DNA of 36,146 bases from Pseudorhodobacter antarcticus (GCA_945860375.1 CAMAQR010000038.1:1-36146), one strand, 5' to 3'; positions 1 through 10,765 are shown, counted from the stretch's first letter. Made by a program: numbers and translations. The notes: generated by a model not told the origin, from the sequence alone.

Positions 1-149
1 ACGCCCTGATGCCGTGGCCCCACATCCCGCCAGTCAAAGCATCATAATGAGCTCATCCAGGACTCCCCGACGAGCCCATCGGCCTAGGTCCAACTGCCAA
101 AACCGCTGAATGCAACCGAAAATTCAATGGGCCGCAGACGCCGCTTACG

Positions 150-1907
150 TTGCGCGCGTCCGTCATTCAGCCGCACCATCTGGTGCAGGCGGCGACACGG
201 CAACGGGGCCGGCTTGTCGACGCCCTGCTGTCGTGCCCCGATGTCGACGAGCAACAGCTTTATGCCGTGATGGCGCAGCAATGGTCGGTCGGCGTGGCCA
301 ATCTGGAGGGCACCCCCCCCGACCGACGCCTGCTGAACATGGTCGATCATGCCGCTTGCCTGCGCCATGGACTGCTGCCGTGGCAGGTGCGCGGCAGTGC
401 GACCATCATCGCCTGCGCCTTTCCAGAAGATTTCCGTCAGCACCGGGATCGGCTGGAAATGGTGTTCGGACCTGTCGCCATGGCTTTGGCTCCGCCCCGG
501 ATGATAGAGGCGGCGTTGCTGACGACGGTGGGTGCCAACCTTGCTTACCGGGCCGAAACACGCGTGCCAGAGGATGAAAGCTGCCGAAACTTCAGCGCCC
601 ACAGCCTGCGCGCGCCCGCAGCAGCGGCCGCAGCCGGGCTGGCCATGGCCCTGTGGTTTTGGCCGTTGTGGATTTGGGCGGCGCTGACAGTTGTTGCATT
701 GCTGGCGATGCTGGCTTTCACCGGGCTCAAGATTGCCGCACTGCGGGCCATGCGGCACCCCATTCCCATCCCCATGAACCCGCCGGTGATTGCCCGGCTG
801 CCCGTGGTGTCAATCATGGTGGCCCTCTATCGCGAAAGCTCCATTGCGGTGCGGTTGATCGAACGGTTGGGACAGTTGGATTATCCGCGCGATCTGCTGG
901 ATATCTTGCTGGTGGTGGAAGAGGATGACCAGATCACGCGCATCGCGTTGGCCCATGCCGATCTGCCAGTCTGGATGCGGGTGATAACGGTGCCGACAGG
1001 TGCCGTGAAAACCAAACCCCGCGCGCTGAACTACGCGCTGGACCATTGTCGCGGCTCGATTGTCGGCGTTTACGACGCCGAAGACGCCCCCGAACCGGCG
1101 CAAATTCGCAAAGTCGTGGACCGGTTCCACCAGCGCGGCCCCGAGGTGGTGTGTCTTCAAGGGGTGCTGGATTTCTACAACCCCCGCACCAACTGGCTGG
1201 CCCGTTGTTTCACCATTGAATACGCGGCGTGGTTCCGGCTGTTTTTGCCCGGGATCGAACGGCTGGGGTTGGCAGTGCCTTTGGGCGGGACCACGCTGTT
1301 CTTCCGCAGATCGGCCCTTGAGACATTGGGCGGTTGGGACGCCCAAAACGTCACCGAAGACGCCGATCTGGGCCTTCGCATCGCCCGCCACGGATACAAG
1401 ACAGAGTTGATCAACACCATCACCTATGAGGAAGCCAACTGCCGCGCCCTGCCGTGGGTCAAGCAAAGATCGCGTTGGATCAAGGGCTTCATGATGACAT
1501 GGGCCACCCATATGCGGCAACCGACACAGCTTTGGCGCCAACTTGGGCCCCGTCGCTTTGCCGGATTTCAGATCCTGTTCATGGGGTCGATTTTGCAGGC
1601 TTTGCTGGCCCCTTTGCTGTGGACGTTCTGGCTGGTGCCGTTGGGCGTGCCGCATCCCTTGGCCGATGCGATGCCTGCAAACCTGTTCACGGCGCTGTGG
1701 CTGACCTTTCTTGTCACCGAGGCCCTGACCATTGGCTTTGGCGTGGTGGGGCTATCGCGCACCCGCCACCGGATGAACCCGCTTTGGGTGCCGACGCTGT
1801 CGTTTTATCATCCGCTGGCAACTTTATCCGCCTACAAAGGTCTGTGGGAGCTGCTGACCCGGCCATTCTATTGGGACAAAACCAGCCACGGGCATTTTGA
1901 TCTTTAG
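150..1907 (+). CDS. Membrane glycosyltransferase, family 2 (BcsA/NfrB-like)
   Basis: This is a processive-type GT2 enzyme of 585 residues, probably using a nucleotide sugar at the cytoplasmic face of the inner membrane to build an exopolysaccharide. Seen: residues 1-150 resemble the N-terminal domain of type II secretion ATPases (GspE/MshEN type). Then come a hydrophobic pair of helices (about 158-195), the GT-A core with VEEDD (near 255), YDAEDAPEP (near 307, DxD-like), TEDADLGLRI (near 401) and QRSRWIKGF (near 437, the QxxRW acceptor-site motif), and C-terminal helices (about 470-535). The start is a TTG at 150. The frame is open from the stop at 48-50 but has no ATG or GTG before 150, and the next in-frame ATG is only at 270. 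The sugar and polymer cannot be told from the sequence. No polymer-synthesis partners are adjacent. Confidence 0.85.
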   Translation: MRASVIQPHHLVQAATRQRGRLVDALLSCPDVDEQQLYAVMAQQWSVGVANLEGTPPDRRLLNMVDHAACLRHGLLPWQVRGSATIIACAFPEDFRQHRDRLEMVFGPVAMALAPPRMIEAALLTTVGANLAYRAETRVPEDESCRNFSAHSLRAPAAAAAAGLAMALWFWPLWIWAALTVVALLAMLAFTGLKIAALRAMRHPIPIPMNPPVIARLPVVSIMVALYRESSIAVRLIERLGQLDYPRDLLDILLVVEEDDQITRIALAHADLPVWMRVITVPTGAVKTKPRALNYALDHCRGSIVGVYDAEDAPEPAQIRKVVDRFHQRGPEVVCLQGVLDFYNPRTNWLARCFTIEYAAWFRLFLPGIERLGLAVPLGGTTLFFRRSALETLGGWDAQNVTEDADLGLRIARHGYKTELINTITYEEANCRALPWVKQRSRWIKGFMMTWATHMRQPTQLWRQLGPRRFAGFQILFMGSILQALLAPLLWTFWLVPLGVPHPLADAMPANLFTALWLTFLVTEALTIGFGVVGLSRTRHRMNPLWVPTLSFYHPLATLSAYKGLWELLTRPFYWDKTSHGHFDL

Positions 1908-1979
1908 CGCGCGTTGCGCACACCGTCTGTGCTTGTCTTGGGTTTCCTTCCATCTGACTCAGATCGAAAGAAACCCGTT

Positions 1980-2615
1980 CTAGCGCGTCTTCAACTCGCC
2001 CGAATCCACCCGCAGCCGGGTTTCAAACGCCTTCGAGATATGGGATCTCAACGCCTGATAGGCCGCCTCGCCGTCATGCGCCTCGATCGCGCGCACGATC
2101 TGGTCGTGTTCGGCCAAAGCCACCTCATCCCGGCCCTCGGCGGCAAAAGACGTCGTCGCCATCAAGGCCATCGACCGATGCACAAGGTCCAGTTGCTGCA
2201 CCAGAAACCGGTTGTGGCTGGCCAAATGGATCAGCTTGTGAAACCGCTTGTTTGCCCGCGACAACAGCCGAGGATCGCCGCCCAGCAGCGCGCGGTCATC
2301 ATCCACCATGCCGCGCAGCACCCGGATTTCCTCATCCGCGGCGTGGCGAGCCGCCAGCCGCGCCGCCAGCCCCTCCAGTTCCGTGCGCACCGTGTAAAGC
2401 TCGGCCAACTGGTTGTGATCGAGCGACGCCACGATCAGGCTGCGCCCGTCGCGGGTCAGCATGGACTGGGTTTCCAACCGCTGCAAAGCCTCCCGCACCG
2501 GGGTGCGCGACACGCCCAACCGCTCAGCCATTTCCGATTCGACAAGCCGGTCGCCTGGCTTGTAAACCCCCGCCTCAATCGACTCGAGGATCAGCGAATA
2601 GGCGTCTTTCTGCAC
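1980..2615 (-). CDS. GntR-family transcriptional regulator, FCD subfamily
   Basis: A 211-residue ligand-responsive DNA-binding protein. The N-terminal winged helix (about residues 1-65) contains SRTPVREALQRLE, the GntR recognition-helix signature. The rest is an all-helical FCD domain with the expected metal/ligand positions (RANKRFHKLIHLASHN, and EHDQIVRAIEAHD near the C-terminus). I chose the GTG at 2615 because a purine-rich AAAGGGA lies a few bases upstream and the protein then starts exactly at the winged helix. The frame extends to 2708, but those extra 31 residues look non-conserved. It is divergent from the HAD gene at 2714, leaving about 100 bp that could hold shared promoters. FCD regulators usually control organic-acid or sugar-acid catabolism. 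The target here is unknown. Confidence 0.88.
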   Translation of the reverse strand: MQKDAYSLILESIEAGVYKPGDRLVESEMAERLGVSRTPVREALQRLETQSMLTRDGRSLIVASLDHNQLAELYTVRTELEGLAARLAARHAADEEIRVLRGMVDDDRALLGGDPRLLSRANKRFHKLIHLASHNRFLVQQLDLVHRSMALMATTSFAAEGRDEVALAEHDQIVRAIEAHDGEAAYQALRSHISKAFETRLRVDSGELKTR

Positions 2616-2713
2616 GTTCGTCCCTTTCCCAATCGGGGCCCTCACTATCCGCGCTTTCACAAAAGGTTCAACCCGCCAATTGCCGAAACCTGCAAGGCAG
2701 GTTAGCAAGGGTC

Positions 2714-3358
2714 ATGGTCAAACAGCATTTCAGCCACGTCACCGCTTGGGTCTTTGACCTTGATAACACGCTTTACCCGCCGCAGTTTCGTCTGTTCGAT
2801 CAGATTGAGGTGCGGATGACGGCTTGGGTGATGGAGGCGCTTGGCGTTGGCCGGACCGAGGCGAACCGGCTGCGCCAACATTACTGGGACACCTATGGCA
2901 CCACTCTGGCGGGGCTGATGCGCGAACATAACGTCGATCCTGCGCCCTACCTGACAGATGTGCATGACATTGATTTTACAGTGCTTCCTGCCGATCCAGA
3001 TTTGGCAGCCGCCCTGCGTGCCCTGCCCGGCCGCCGCATTGTCTACACCAATGCCTGCGAACCCTACGCCCATAAGGTGCTGGCTGCACGGGGATTGTCG
3101 GGGCTGTTCGATGCGGTTTACGGCGTTGAACACGCGGGCTTTCGCCCCAAACCTGAGCGTGCCGCGTTTGAGACGGTCTTTGGCATCGACGGGCTGACCC
3201 CCACGACCGCCGCGATGTTCGAAGACGATCCGCGCAATCTTGCCGCCCCGCATGCGATGGGGATGCGCACCGTATTTGTTGCGCCCAAGCCCCTGCAATC
3301 GCTGCACATTCAGCACCACACCGACGACTTGACCGCCTTTTTGCGGGCACTGACCTGA
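2714..3358 (+). CDS. HAD-superfamily pyrimidine 5'-nucleotidase
   Basis: A 214-residue cytoplasmic phosphatase of the SDT1/PPM1-like HAD group, expected to dephosphorylate UMP/CMP-type monophosphates. All four HAD motifs are visible: FDLDNTLY (motif I, nucleophile and acid/base Asp), VYTNA (motif II), RPKPE (motif III Lys) and FEDDPRNL (motif IV, metal ligands). The cap insertion lies between motifs I and II, as in subfamily IA. The start at 2714 is preceded by AAGG at a suitable distance. The open frame continues upstream to 2252, but that part is antisense to the GntR gene. It is divergent from the regulator, which may or may not control it. Confidence 0.9.
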   Translation: MVKQHFSHVTAWVFDLDNTLYPPQFRLFDQIEVRMTAWVMEALGVGRTEANRLRQHYWDTYGTTLAGLMREHNVDPAPYLTDVHDIDFTVLPADPDLAAALRALPGRRIVYTNACEPYAHKVLAARGLSGLFDAVYGVEHAGFRPKPERAAFETVFGIDGLTPTTAAMFEDDPRNLAAPHAMGMRTVFVAPKPLQSLHIQHHTDDLTAFLRALT

Positions 3359-3427
3359 CCTGCGACACCGCGTCTCAATGGTATGACCGCCGGAGTTGAC
3401 TATCTGACGATAAAACCGGAGTCTCAG

Positions 3428-3637
3428 ATGTCAGTTTCAACCCTACGCATCCCGCTGTTCAGTGCCATTGCCGATGATATTGGCCACGACATCAACGTGG
3501 TCTTTTACCTGCTGACCATCGCCCTGACGGTGCTGGTGCTTGCTGTCAGTGTCTGGGGCTTGGCCGCTTTGGCGGTCACGGCACTTGCGCTGGTGCCAGT
3601 GATTTTCACGTTGCTGATGTGGATCACCCTGCCCTGA
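3428..3637 (+). CDS. Small two-helix membrane protein, function unknown
   Basis: A 69-residue protein with a short polar N-terminus (MSVSTLRIPLFSAIADDIGHD) and two hydrophobic stretches (about 24-43 and 46-66) separated by only a couple of residues, so it is probably an inner-membrane hairpin. The ATG at 3428 is preserved by GGAG at 3418-3421 with six bases of spacing. An alternative in-frame ATG at 3383 would add 15 residues but lacks a good ribosome binding site. It lies 70 bp downstream of the HAD gene and 69 bp upstream of the hydroxylase, so all three may be co-transcribed. I do not recognise the family. Confidence 0.7.
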   Translation: MSVSTLRIPLFSAIADDIGHDINVVFYLLTIALTVLVLAVSVWGLAALAVTALALVPVIFTLLMWITLP

Positions 3638-3706
3638 CCCGAGACGCTTTGTCGCTTCGCAATCCGGTCGCCGAGGCGTATCTGTGGGGCATCCAAGGGG
3701 GCGAAC

Positions 3707-4906
3707 ATGGCGCGGATCAGCACCGACATCTTGATATCCGGCGGCGGCGTCGCGGGCTTGGCGGCAGCGGTGGCGTTTGGGGCTGCGGGGTTTTCGGTGA
3801 TCTGCGTCGATCCTTCGCCCCCCGTCACCGACGCGGAGGCAGAGGGTGCCGACCTGCGCACAACAGCCTTCCTGCATCCGTCCATCCCGGTGTTGCAGGC
3901 TGCAGGGTTGTGGGCACGGTTGGAGCCTTTTGCTGCACCATTGCAAGTGATGCGGATCATTGATGCCGGTGGCGAGACGCCAGAACCGCGTGTCATCAAA
4001 GACTTCGACGCCGCTGATCTGTCGGATTTGCCCTTCGGCTGGAACCTGCCGAATTGGCTCTTGCGGCGCGAGATGGTGGCGCGGCTGGCCGAAATACCCG
4101 GCGTGACCTTCCTGCCCGGCGTTGCGACCACTGCCCTGCTGACGCGGCAAAATGAGGCGCTTGTCACCCTGTCAAACGGCCAACGGGTGGCCGCACGCCT
4201 GGTGATCGCCGCCGACGGGCGCGCCTCCACCATGCGCGAAGCCCTTGGCATCGCAGTAAAAACCATCCGTTATGGTCAAAAGGCGCTGGCCTTTGCGGTC
4301 AACCACCCGGTGCCCCACAGCAATGTGTCGACCGAGATTCACCGCTCGGGCGGGCCGTTCACCTTGGTGCCACTGCCGAACCGCAATGGCCTGCCCTGCT
4401 CTGCCGTGGTCTGGATGGAAACGGGTCCCGAGGTGGCGCGGTTGGCCGCCCTGACCGTGGCTGAATTCGAGGCTGCGATGAACCTGCGGTCCTGTCAGAT
4501 CATGGGGCCGCTGACCCTGGTGTCGCGCCGCACCGTCTGGCCGATCGTCAGCCAGATTGCCGAGCGGATGGCGGGCGAACGCGTGGCGCTGATGGCCGAG
4601 GCCGCCCATGTGGTGCCCCCGATCGGCGCGCAGGGTCTGAACATGAGCCTCGCTGATCTGACCGTCTTGTTGGAACTGGCGCAGGCCGATCCGGCCAATC
4701 TGGGGTCAGCGGCCATGCTGGACACCTACCACCGCCGCCGCCACTTTGAGGTTCAGGCGCGGGTGACAGGCATTGACGCCTTGAACCGCGCGTCGATGAT
4801 GGGCGGGCAAGCGCTGCGCAATCTGCGCGCGGGCGCGCTGAACGCGCTTTATTCAGTGGCCCCTGTGCGCAAGACGCTGATGAAGGTGGGGATCGGGCTG
4901 CGCTAG
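3707..4906 (+). CDS. UbiH/UbiL-family FAD-dependent hydroxylase (ubiquinone biosynthesis)
   Basis: A 399-residue class A flavin monooxygenase that probably hydroxylates the aromatic ring of a ubiquinone precursor with O2 and NAD(P)H. Seen: an N-terminal Rossmann FAD motif (ISGGGVAGLAAA, residues 10-21), the internal DG motif region AADGRASTMRE (about 168-178), and the C-terminal flavin-binding segment AEAAHVVPPIGAQGLNMSLAD. The usual GDAAH is AEAAH here, so Asp is replaced by Glu. PPIGAQGLN is the UbiH/UbiF/UbiL signature. Which ring carbon it acts on cannot be decided from the sequence, so no symbol is given. It ends just before a strong hairpin at 4927-4972 shared with the convergent aminotransferase gene. 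Confidence 0.88.
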   Translation: MARISTDILISGGGVAGLAAAVAFGAAGFSVICVDPSPPVTDAEAEGADLRTTAFLHPSIPVLQAAGLWARLEPFAAPLQVMRIIDAGGETPEPRVIKDFDAADLSDLPFGWNLPNWLLRREMVARLAEIPGVTFLPGVATTALLTRQNEALVTLSNGQRVAARLVIAADGRASTMREALGIAVKTIRYGQKALAFAVNHPVPHSNVSTEIHRSGGPFTLVPLPNRNGLPCSAVVWMETGPEVARLAALTVAEFEAAMNLRSCQIMGPLTLVSRRTVWPIVSQIAERMAGERVALMAEAAHVVPPIGAQGLNMSLADLTVLLELAQADPANLGSAAMLDTYHRRRHFEVQARVTGIDALNRASMMGGQALRNLRAGALNALYSVAPVRKTLMKVGIGLR

Positions 4907-4926
4907 CCGTGTCAGGTTCCGTTTGC

Positions 4927-4972
4927 ATCGAAAATCGCGGCCTCTTGCATTGGCTCGGCCGCGTTTTTCGAT
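4927..4972. terminator. Bidirectional hairpin terminator between convergent genes
   Basis: Arms 4927-4942 and 4957-4972 form a 16-bp stem with one mismatch and a 14-nt loop. The stem is GC-rich at the loop (CGCGGCC/GGCCGCG) with A-rich and T-rich flanks, so each strand ends in a T-run. It lies between the stop codons of the hydroxylase (+) and the aminotransferase (-). Confidence 0.8.
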
Positions 4973-5002
4973 ACAATTGTTTCAACAGGAATCTGACATG
5001 CG

Positions 5003-6124
5003 CTAAAGCACGGCTTCAATTCCCCGCCGCAAGCGCTCCACTGTGGCGGGCACATCGGCCAGCTTATCCAACCCGAACAGCCCCAGCCGGAAGGTGCGGA
5101 ACTCTGCCCCTTCGCCCACCTGCAACGGCACTCCAGCGGCGATCTGCATTCCCAAAGCCTTGAATTTGCTGCCATTCTGCAGGTCTGGGTCGGTGGTGAA
5201 CGACACCACAACCCCCGGCGCAGTGAACCCATCCGCCGCCACCGACATCACGCCACGCGCCGCCAGCAGGGCCCGCACCGCACGCCCCAATTCCCATTGC
5301 GCGGCCTTTGCGGCCTCAAACCCCATGGCCTTGGTTTCCAGAATAGCGGCATGAAAGCCCACAATCGCATCGGTCGGCATGGTGGCGTGATAGGCGTGCC
5401 CGCCACCCTCATAGGCCGCCATGATGCTGCGCCACTTCTTCAGATCGATCGCAAAACTGTTCGATGTGGTTTGCGCCAACCGCGTCTCTGCCAGTGGACT
5501 TAGCATCACAATCCCCACGGCGGGCGAGGCTGACCAGCCCTTTTGCGGCGCGGAAATCAGAACATCGACGCCTGTCGTCGCCATATCCACCCAAACGCAG
5601 CCCGAGGCGATGCAATCCAGCACCAGCAGCGCCCCCACCTCATGCGCTGCTTGCGCCATAGCCGCGATGTAGTCGTCGGGCAGAATGATGCCGGAACTGG
5701 TTTCCACATGCGGGGCAAACACCGCTTCGGGGCGGATCTCGCGGATTTTCGCGCAAACCTCGTCAATCGGCGGCGGCGCGAATGGCGCCTGCGCCCCGTT
5801 GCCCGCAGGCCGCGCCATCACAACTGTGGTCTGGCCAAAGCCGCCTGCATCAAAAATCTGGCTCCAACGGTAGGAAAACCAACCGTTTCGCACAATCAAA
5901 ACCGACCCCTGGCCAAACTGTCGCGCCACGGCTTCCATCGCATAGGTGCCGCCACCGGGCACCAAAGCCACAGCCTGCGCGTTGTAAACCTCGCGCAGCA
6001 GGCCCGAGACATCCCGCATGACCCCTTGGAATTTTGCAGACATATGGTTCAAAGAGCGGTCGGTAAAGACCACCGAAAATTCTTCCAACCCGTCCGGGTC
6101 AACATGGGCATGCGGCAGTTTCAT
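5003..6124 (-). CDS. Class V aminotransferase (alanine/serine-glyoxylate type)
   Basis: A 373-residue PLP-dependent fold-type I aminotransferase of the AGXT/SGAT group, cytoplasmic. Seen: the glycine-rich PGGGTYAMEA (56-65) contacting the PLP phosphate, Asp170 in LLVLDCIASG (pyridine-nitrogen ligand), and the Schiff-base Lys195 in SAPQKGWSASP. Length fits the family. The ATG at 6124 has AGGAGAA just upstream (minus strand). Upstream are two Lrp/AsnC genes in the same orientation, so amino-acid-responsive control is plausible. A CCGACATTTC element at 6188-6197 resembles elements near the lrp/ilvC promoters. The amino donor and oxo-acid acceptor cannot be deduced from the sequence. Confidence 0.88.
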   Translation of the reverse strand: MKLPHAHVDPDGLEEFSVVFTDRSLNHMSAKFQGVMRDVSGLLREVYNAQAVALVPGGGTYAMEAVARQFGQGSVLIVRNGWFSYRWSQIFDAGGFGQTTVVMARPAGNGAQAPFAPPPIDEVCAKIREIRPEAVFAPHVETSSGIILPDDYIAAMAQAAHEVGALLVLDCIASGCVWVDMATTGVDVLISAPQKGWSASPAVGIVMLSPLAETRLAQTTSNSFAIDLKKWRSIMAAYEGGGHAYHATMPTDAIVGFHAAILETKAMGFEAAKAAQWELGRAVRALLAARGVMSVAADGFTAPGVVVSFTTDPDLQNGSKFKALGMQIAAGVPLQVGEGAEFRTFRLGLFGLDKLADVPATVERLRRGIEAVL

Positions 6125-6229
6125 CGCGTTCTCCTGTGGGATTTACACACAGCCTAGCCGATTTCATCTTGGCTTAAATATCCAATTCCGACATTTCAAC
6201 AAATCCGACGCCCGCAGGATCGCGCAGCT

Positions 6230-6688
6230 TTACCCAAGCGGCCCCGGCCTGCGTTCCTCGGTCAAAAGCACATTGGCCTCCACCCCGCCCACGCCCGGCA
6301 AGGTCATGATCCGGCGCCGCAACACCCGTTCAAAGTCTGCAATGTCGCGGGCGACCACGCGCAGGCGGTAGTCAAACAGGCCCAGAACGTGCTGTACCAC
6401 CTGCACTTCGGGGATGGCGACCACCGCTCGTTCAAAATCCTCCAGCGAAACCCGGCCCTTGGTGGCCAGTTTCACCCCCAGAAACACCGTCACGCCAAAG
6501 CCAAGGGCGGTGCGGTCCACATCCACCCGCCGCCCCGCGATCACCCCCGCCTCTTCCAGCCGCCGCACCCGCCGCCACGCCGCGGGCTGCGACAGGCCCA
6601 GCCTGCGCCCCAACTCTCCCGCCGACACCCCGGCCTCGCGCGACAAGTCGCGCAATATGGCGCGGTCCAGATCATCAAGGTCGATCAC
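6230..6688 (-). CDS. Lrp/AsnC-family regulator (downstream copy)
   Basis: A 152-residue leucine-responsive-type regulator. Residues 1-60 form the helix-turn-helix (LDDLDRAILRDLSREAG, then GRRLGLSQPAAWRRVRRLE). Residues about 70-150 form the RAM/ligand-binding ferredoxin-like domain (VTVFLGVKL through VQHVLGLFDYRLRVVARD). The GTG start at 6688 overlaps the stop of the upstream paralogue (GTGA, 6685-6688), which indicates translational coupling and a possible hetero-oligomer. It is about 105 bp ahead of the class V aminotransferase gene. Confidence 0.92.
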   Translation of the reverse strand: MIDLDDLDRAILRDLSREAGVSAGELGRRLGLSQPAAWRRVRRLEEAGVIAGRRVDVDRTALGFGVTVFLGVKLATKGRVSLEDFERAVVAIPEVQVVQHVLGLFDYRLRVVARDIADFERVLRRRIMTLPGVGGVEANVLLTEERRPGPLG

Positions 6689-7143
6689 AGCGGCAAGCCC
6701 TCGCTGTCCTTGATGGTGGCGATGAGCATCAGCGCCTCCAGCTCCGAGATATGCGGCAGCGCCAGAATGCGGTAGCGGTACACCTCTTGATACTGCGCCA
6801 TATCCCGCGCGATCACGTTCAGACGCACATCCACCCGGCCCAAAAACGTTTCAATCCCCACCACCTCGGGCACCTCGCGGGCCGCTGCGATAAACTCGTC
6901 AAAGGCGCGCGGGTTGGTTTTGTCCAGCGTGAAGCGCAACGAAACCTCCACCGCATAGCCCAAGGCCCGCCAGTTGATCACCGCCTGCTCGGCCCGGATC
7001 ACACCGCCCGTCGTCAACCGCTCCAACCGCCGCCACAGGGTGGCGGGGGTGACGCCCGCCCGGACAGCCAGATCGGCACGCGGCAGCGACGGTTCGGCCA
7101 GATGGTGCCGCAGAATGCGACGGTCGGTGTCGTCCAGTTGCAT
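6685..7143 (-). CDS. Lrp/AsnC-family regulator (upstream copy)
   Basis: Also 152 residues and paralogous to the gene it overlaps. The HTH is in 1-60 (LDDTDRRILRHHL, then AGVTPATLWRRLERL) and the RAM domain in about 65-150 (VGIETFLGRVDVRLNVIARD). I chose the ATG at 7143 because the protein then begins right before the conserved LDDTDRRIL. The frame offers ATGs at 7173 and 7185, but these lie in the intergenic region holding the CCGATATT elements. It is divergent from ilvC, so it is a good candidate regulator of ilvC and of itself. Lrp-family control of branched-chain amino-acid genes is well established; control here is inferred. Confidence 0.9.
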   Translation of the reverse strand: MQLDDTDRRILRHHLAEPSLPRADLAVRAGVTPATLWRRLERLTTGGVIRAEQAVINWRALGYAVEVSLRFTLDKTNPRAFDEFIAAAREVPEVVGIETFLGRVDVRLNVIARDMAQYQEVYRYRILALPHISELEALMLIATIKDSEGLPL

Positions 7144-7150
7144 GAATTTT

Positions 7151-8291
<1,141 letters not shown>

Positions 8292-8336
8292 TGCGGGTGG
8301 CGCGTAAGATCGCGCCCCCTACTCAATGACATCATC

Positions 8337-8366
8337 GGCAGGGTGCGTGATCTCACGCACCCTGCC
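8337..8366. terminator. Perfect hairpin terminator after ilvC and glmM
   Basis: Arms 8337-8350 and 8353-8366 are perfect 14-bp inverted repeats (GGCAGGGTGCGTGA) separated by two bases, followed on the plus strand by TTCT. It lies between convergent ilvC and glmM and probably serves both. Confidence 0.8.
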
Positions 8367-8369
8367 TTC

Positions 8370-9713
8370 TCATGTCGCCGCCTGCACCGCCCGCACGATT
8401 TCGTCCACCACGACCAGCAGCAGCGCCTCGTCCTCGCATTCCGCCATCACCCGGATCAGCGGTTCCGTGCCGGATTTTCGGATCAGGATGCGGCCCTTGC
8501 CCTTTATCGCCACCTCATTCGCCGCAATCACCGCCCGCACCGCGTCGGTTTTCAGCGGCTCCAGACCCACCGCATAGCGCACGTTCTTCAGCATTTGCGG
8601 CACGGTTTCAAATTGTTGCACCAGCGTGCTGGCCGCCTGCCCGGTCCGTGCCATTTCCGCCAGAAACTGTAGCCCGGCGATCAAGCCGTCACCCGTGGTG
8701 GCATAGTCGGTCATCACGATATGGCCCGACTGTTCGCCGCCCAGATTGAAACCGCCGCGCCGCATCGCCTCGACCACATAGCGGTCGCCGACATTGGTGC
8801 GCTCCAACCGCAGCCCACGCTGCAACATATGCCGTTCCAGCCCCAGATTGGACATCACGGTGGCGACCAGAGTGCCGCCGCGCAGACGCCCCTCATCCGC
8901 CCAACGGCCCGCCAACAGCGCCATGATCTGATCGCCATCCGCGACGCGGCCGCGCTCGTCCAAAATCATCACCCGGTCAGCGTCGCCGTCCAGACAGATA
9001 CCGACATGCGCGCCATGCGCCAGCACAGCCTCGGCCGCCGTTTGCGTATAGGTGGACCCGCAGCGGTCGTTGATGTTCTTGCCGTCCGGGGTCACACCCA
9101 CCGGGATCACCTCGGCCCCCAATTCCCACAGCACCTCGGGCGCGGCCTTGTAGGCGGCGCCGTTGGCGCAGTCGATCACCACCTTCAGCCCGTCCAGCCG
9201 CAGTCCGGGCGCAAAGGTGGTCTTGGCGTATTCGCCATAGCGCCCCAACGCATCGTCAATGCGCTTGGCCCGGCCGATGTTTTCCGGCTGGGCGAGAACA
9301 ACATCGCCCTCCAGCATCGCCTCAATCTCCAACTCGGCAGCGTCAGACAGTTTGAACCCGTCGGGGCCAAAGAACTTGATGCCGTTGTCTTGGTGCGGGT
9401 TGTGGCTGGCCGAAATCATCACGCCCAGATCGGCCCGCATGCTTTTGGTCAGAAACCCCACCGCAGGCGTCGGCACCGGACCCAGCAGCAGCACGTTCAT
9501 TCCAGTGCTGGTCAGCCCCGCCGTCAGTGCGTTTTCCAACATATACCCCGACAGCCGCGTGTCCTTGCCGATCACCACGCGGTGGCCGTCCAGCCCGTCC
9601 CGGCGAAAGAACCGCCCCGCCGCCGCGCCCAGTTTCAGCGCCATCTCGGCCGTCATCGGATAGGTATTGGCGCGGCCTCGCACGCCGTCGGTGCCAAAGA
9701 GTTTGCGGCTCAT
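8370..9713 (-). CDS. glmM: Phosphoglucosamine mutase
   Basis: A 447-residue enzyme converting glucosamine-6-phosphate to glucosamine-1-phosphate for UDP-GlcNAc and hence peptidoglycan and LPS. Seen: the N-terminal [10 protein letters not shown], the phosphoserine loop SASHNP with the catalytic Ser103, the metal-binding loop DGDADR (about 240), the sugar-binding GGEQSGH, and the phosphate-binding [12 protein letters not shown] near the C-terminus. All key motifs are intact. Its ATG at 9713 overlaps the folP stop codon in an ATGA arrangement, so it is the last gene of a folB-folP-glmM operon. folP-glmM linkage is common in bacteria. Confidence 0.98.
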   Translation of the reverse strand: MSRKLFGTDGVRGRANTYPMTAEMALKLGAAAGRFFRRDGLDGHRVVIGKDTRLSGYMLENALTAGLTSTGMNVLLLGPVPTPAVGFLTKSMRADLGVMISASHNPHQDNGIKFFGPDGFKLSDAAELEIEAMLEGDVVLAQPENIGRAKRIDDALGRYGEYAKTTFAPGLRLDGLKVVIDCANGAAYKAAPEVLWELGAEVIPVGVTPDGKNINDRCGSTYTQTAAEAVLAHGAHVGICLDGDADRVMILDERGRVADGDQIMALLAGRWADEGRLRGGTLVATVMSNLGLERHMLQRGLRLERTNVGDRYVVEAMRRGGFNLGGEQSGHIVMTDYATTGDGLIAGLQFLAEMARTGQAASTLVQQFETVPQMLKNVRYAVGLEPLKTDAVRAVIAANEVAIKGKGRILIRKSGTEPLIRVMAECEDEALLLVVVDEIVRAVQAAT

Positions 9714-10720
9714 GCGGCTTCTCCTGTTGTTGCGGCACGCCAGAGCGACAGCGCTTGCCGGGTTTCGGCCACGTCGTGGACGCGGATCATCTGCATGCCC
9801 TGAGCCACACCCGCCAAGGCCACGGCCAGACTGCCGGGGAGACGTTTGGCGGCATCGGTCTCGGTTGAAATGGTGCCGATAAAGCGCTTGCGGCTGGCCC
9901 CCAGCAGCACCGGGACGCCCAAATTGTGGAACAAGGACAACCGTGCCAGCAAGGCGAGGTTATGCGCCAGCGTCTTGCCAAAGCCAATGCCGGGATCGAC
10001 GGCCAGACACGCGCGGGGAATGCCCGCGGCCATGGCGTCAGCCAACCGCAGGGCCAATGCGTCGTACACATCCAGCAGCACGTTGTCATAATGCGGGTCG
10101 ATCTGCATGGTGTCGGGCGTAGCGATCGAATGCATCAGGATCACTGGACGCTTCGACGCCACGGCCATCGCCGCCATGCCCGGATCAAACTGCAGGGCGG
10201 TGACATCGTTCAAGATCGTCGCCCCTGCATCGAATGCCGCCGCAGCCACCGTCGCTTTGCGCGTATCAATAGAGATCGGCACATCCAGCCCACCCTCACG
10301 CAGGGCAGAGATCACGGGGGCCGTGCGGGCAATCTCTTCGGCGGGGTCCACCTCGACCGCGCCGGGGCGGGTGCTTTCGCCGCCAATGTCCAGAATATCC
10401 GCGCCGGTCGCCATCCGCCGCGCCTGCATCAACGCCGCATCGGGTCGCAGGAACAAGCCACCATCCGAGAAACTGTCGGGAGTGACGTTCAAAATCCCCA
10501 TGATACGGGGCGCATTCATCGCCAATCCGCCAAAGTCGGGCCGCTGACCAGACAGCCGGTCGCGCGACTCTGCGTCCAGATCGGCCACAGGTATCACCCG
10601 CGCCGGCGCGTCGCGGCGCAACACCTCGACCCGTTCAAACCAGCCCCAGCCCCCGGCAAGCGGCAAAGCCCCAAAAGGTCTGGCCGGGTCTGTCATCGAA
10701 ATAGGTCGCAAATAATCCAT
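9710..10720 (-). CDS. folP: Dihydropteroate synthase
   Basis: A 336-residue TIM-barrel enzyme condensing p-aminobenzoate with 7,8-dihydropterin pyrophosphate in folate synthesis; the family is the target of sulfonamides. Seen: [14 protein letters not shown] (near 76), [11 protein letters not shown] (near 112), SIDTRK, NDV and the C-terminal GASRKRFIG. About 65 extra residues precede the barrel (the first 70 in total), longer than the E. coli enzyme; this region is not recognised. The ATG at 10720 directly follows a GTG at 10723, and either could be used. The operon order is folB, folP, glmM with a 45-bp gap after folB. Confidence 0.96.
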   Translation of the reverse strand: MDYLRPISMTDPARPFGALPLAGGWGWFERVEVLRRDAPARVIPVADLDAESRDRLSGQRPDFGGLAMNAPRIMGILNVTPDSFSDGGLFLRPDAALMQARRMATGADILDIGGESTRPGAVEVDPAEEIARTAPVISALREGGLDVPISIDTRKATVAAAAFDAGATILNDVTALQFDPGMAAMAVASKRPVILMHSIATPDTMQIDPHYDNVLLDVYDALALRLADAMAAGIPRACLAVDPGIGFGKTLAHNLALLARLSLFHNLGVPVLLGASRKRFIGTISTETDAAKRLPGSLAVALAGVAQGMQMIRVHDVAETRQALSLWRAATTGEAA

Positions 10721-10765
10721 CACAACCGTCTAAAACGACAGACCCGGTCCAAGCAAGCAAAAGCG

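Noticed and set aside
2252..2713. Upstream extension of the HAD gene frame
   Set aside because: It runs antisense to the GntR gene and encodes low-complexity Pro/Ala/Arg sequence. The ATG at 2714 with AAGG is a better start.
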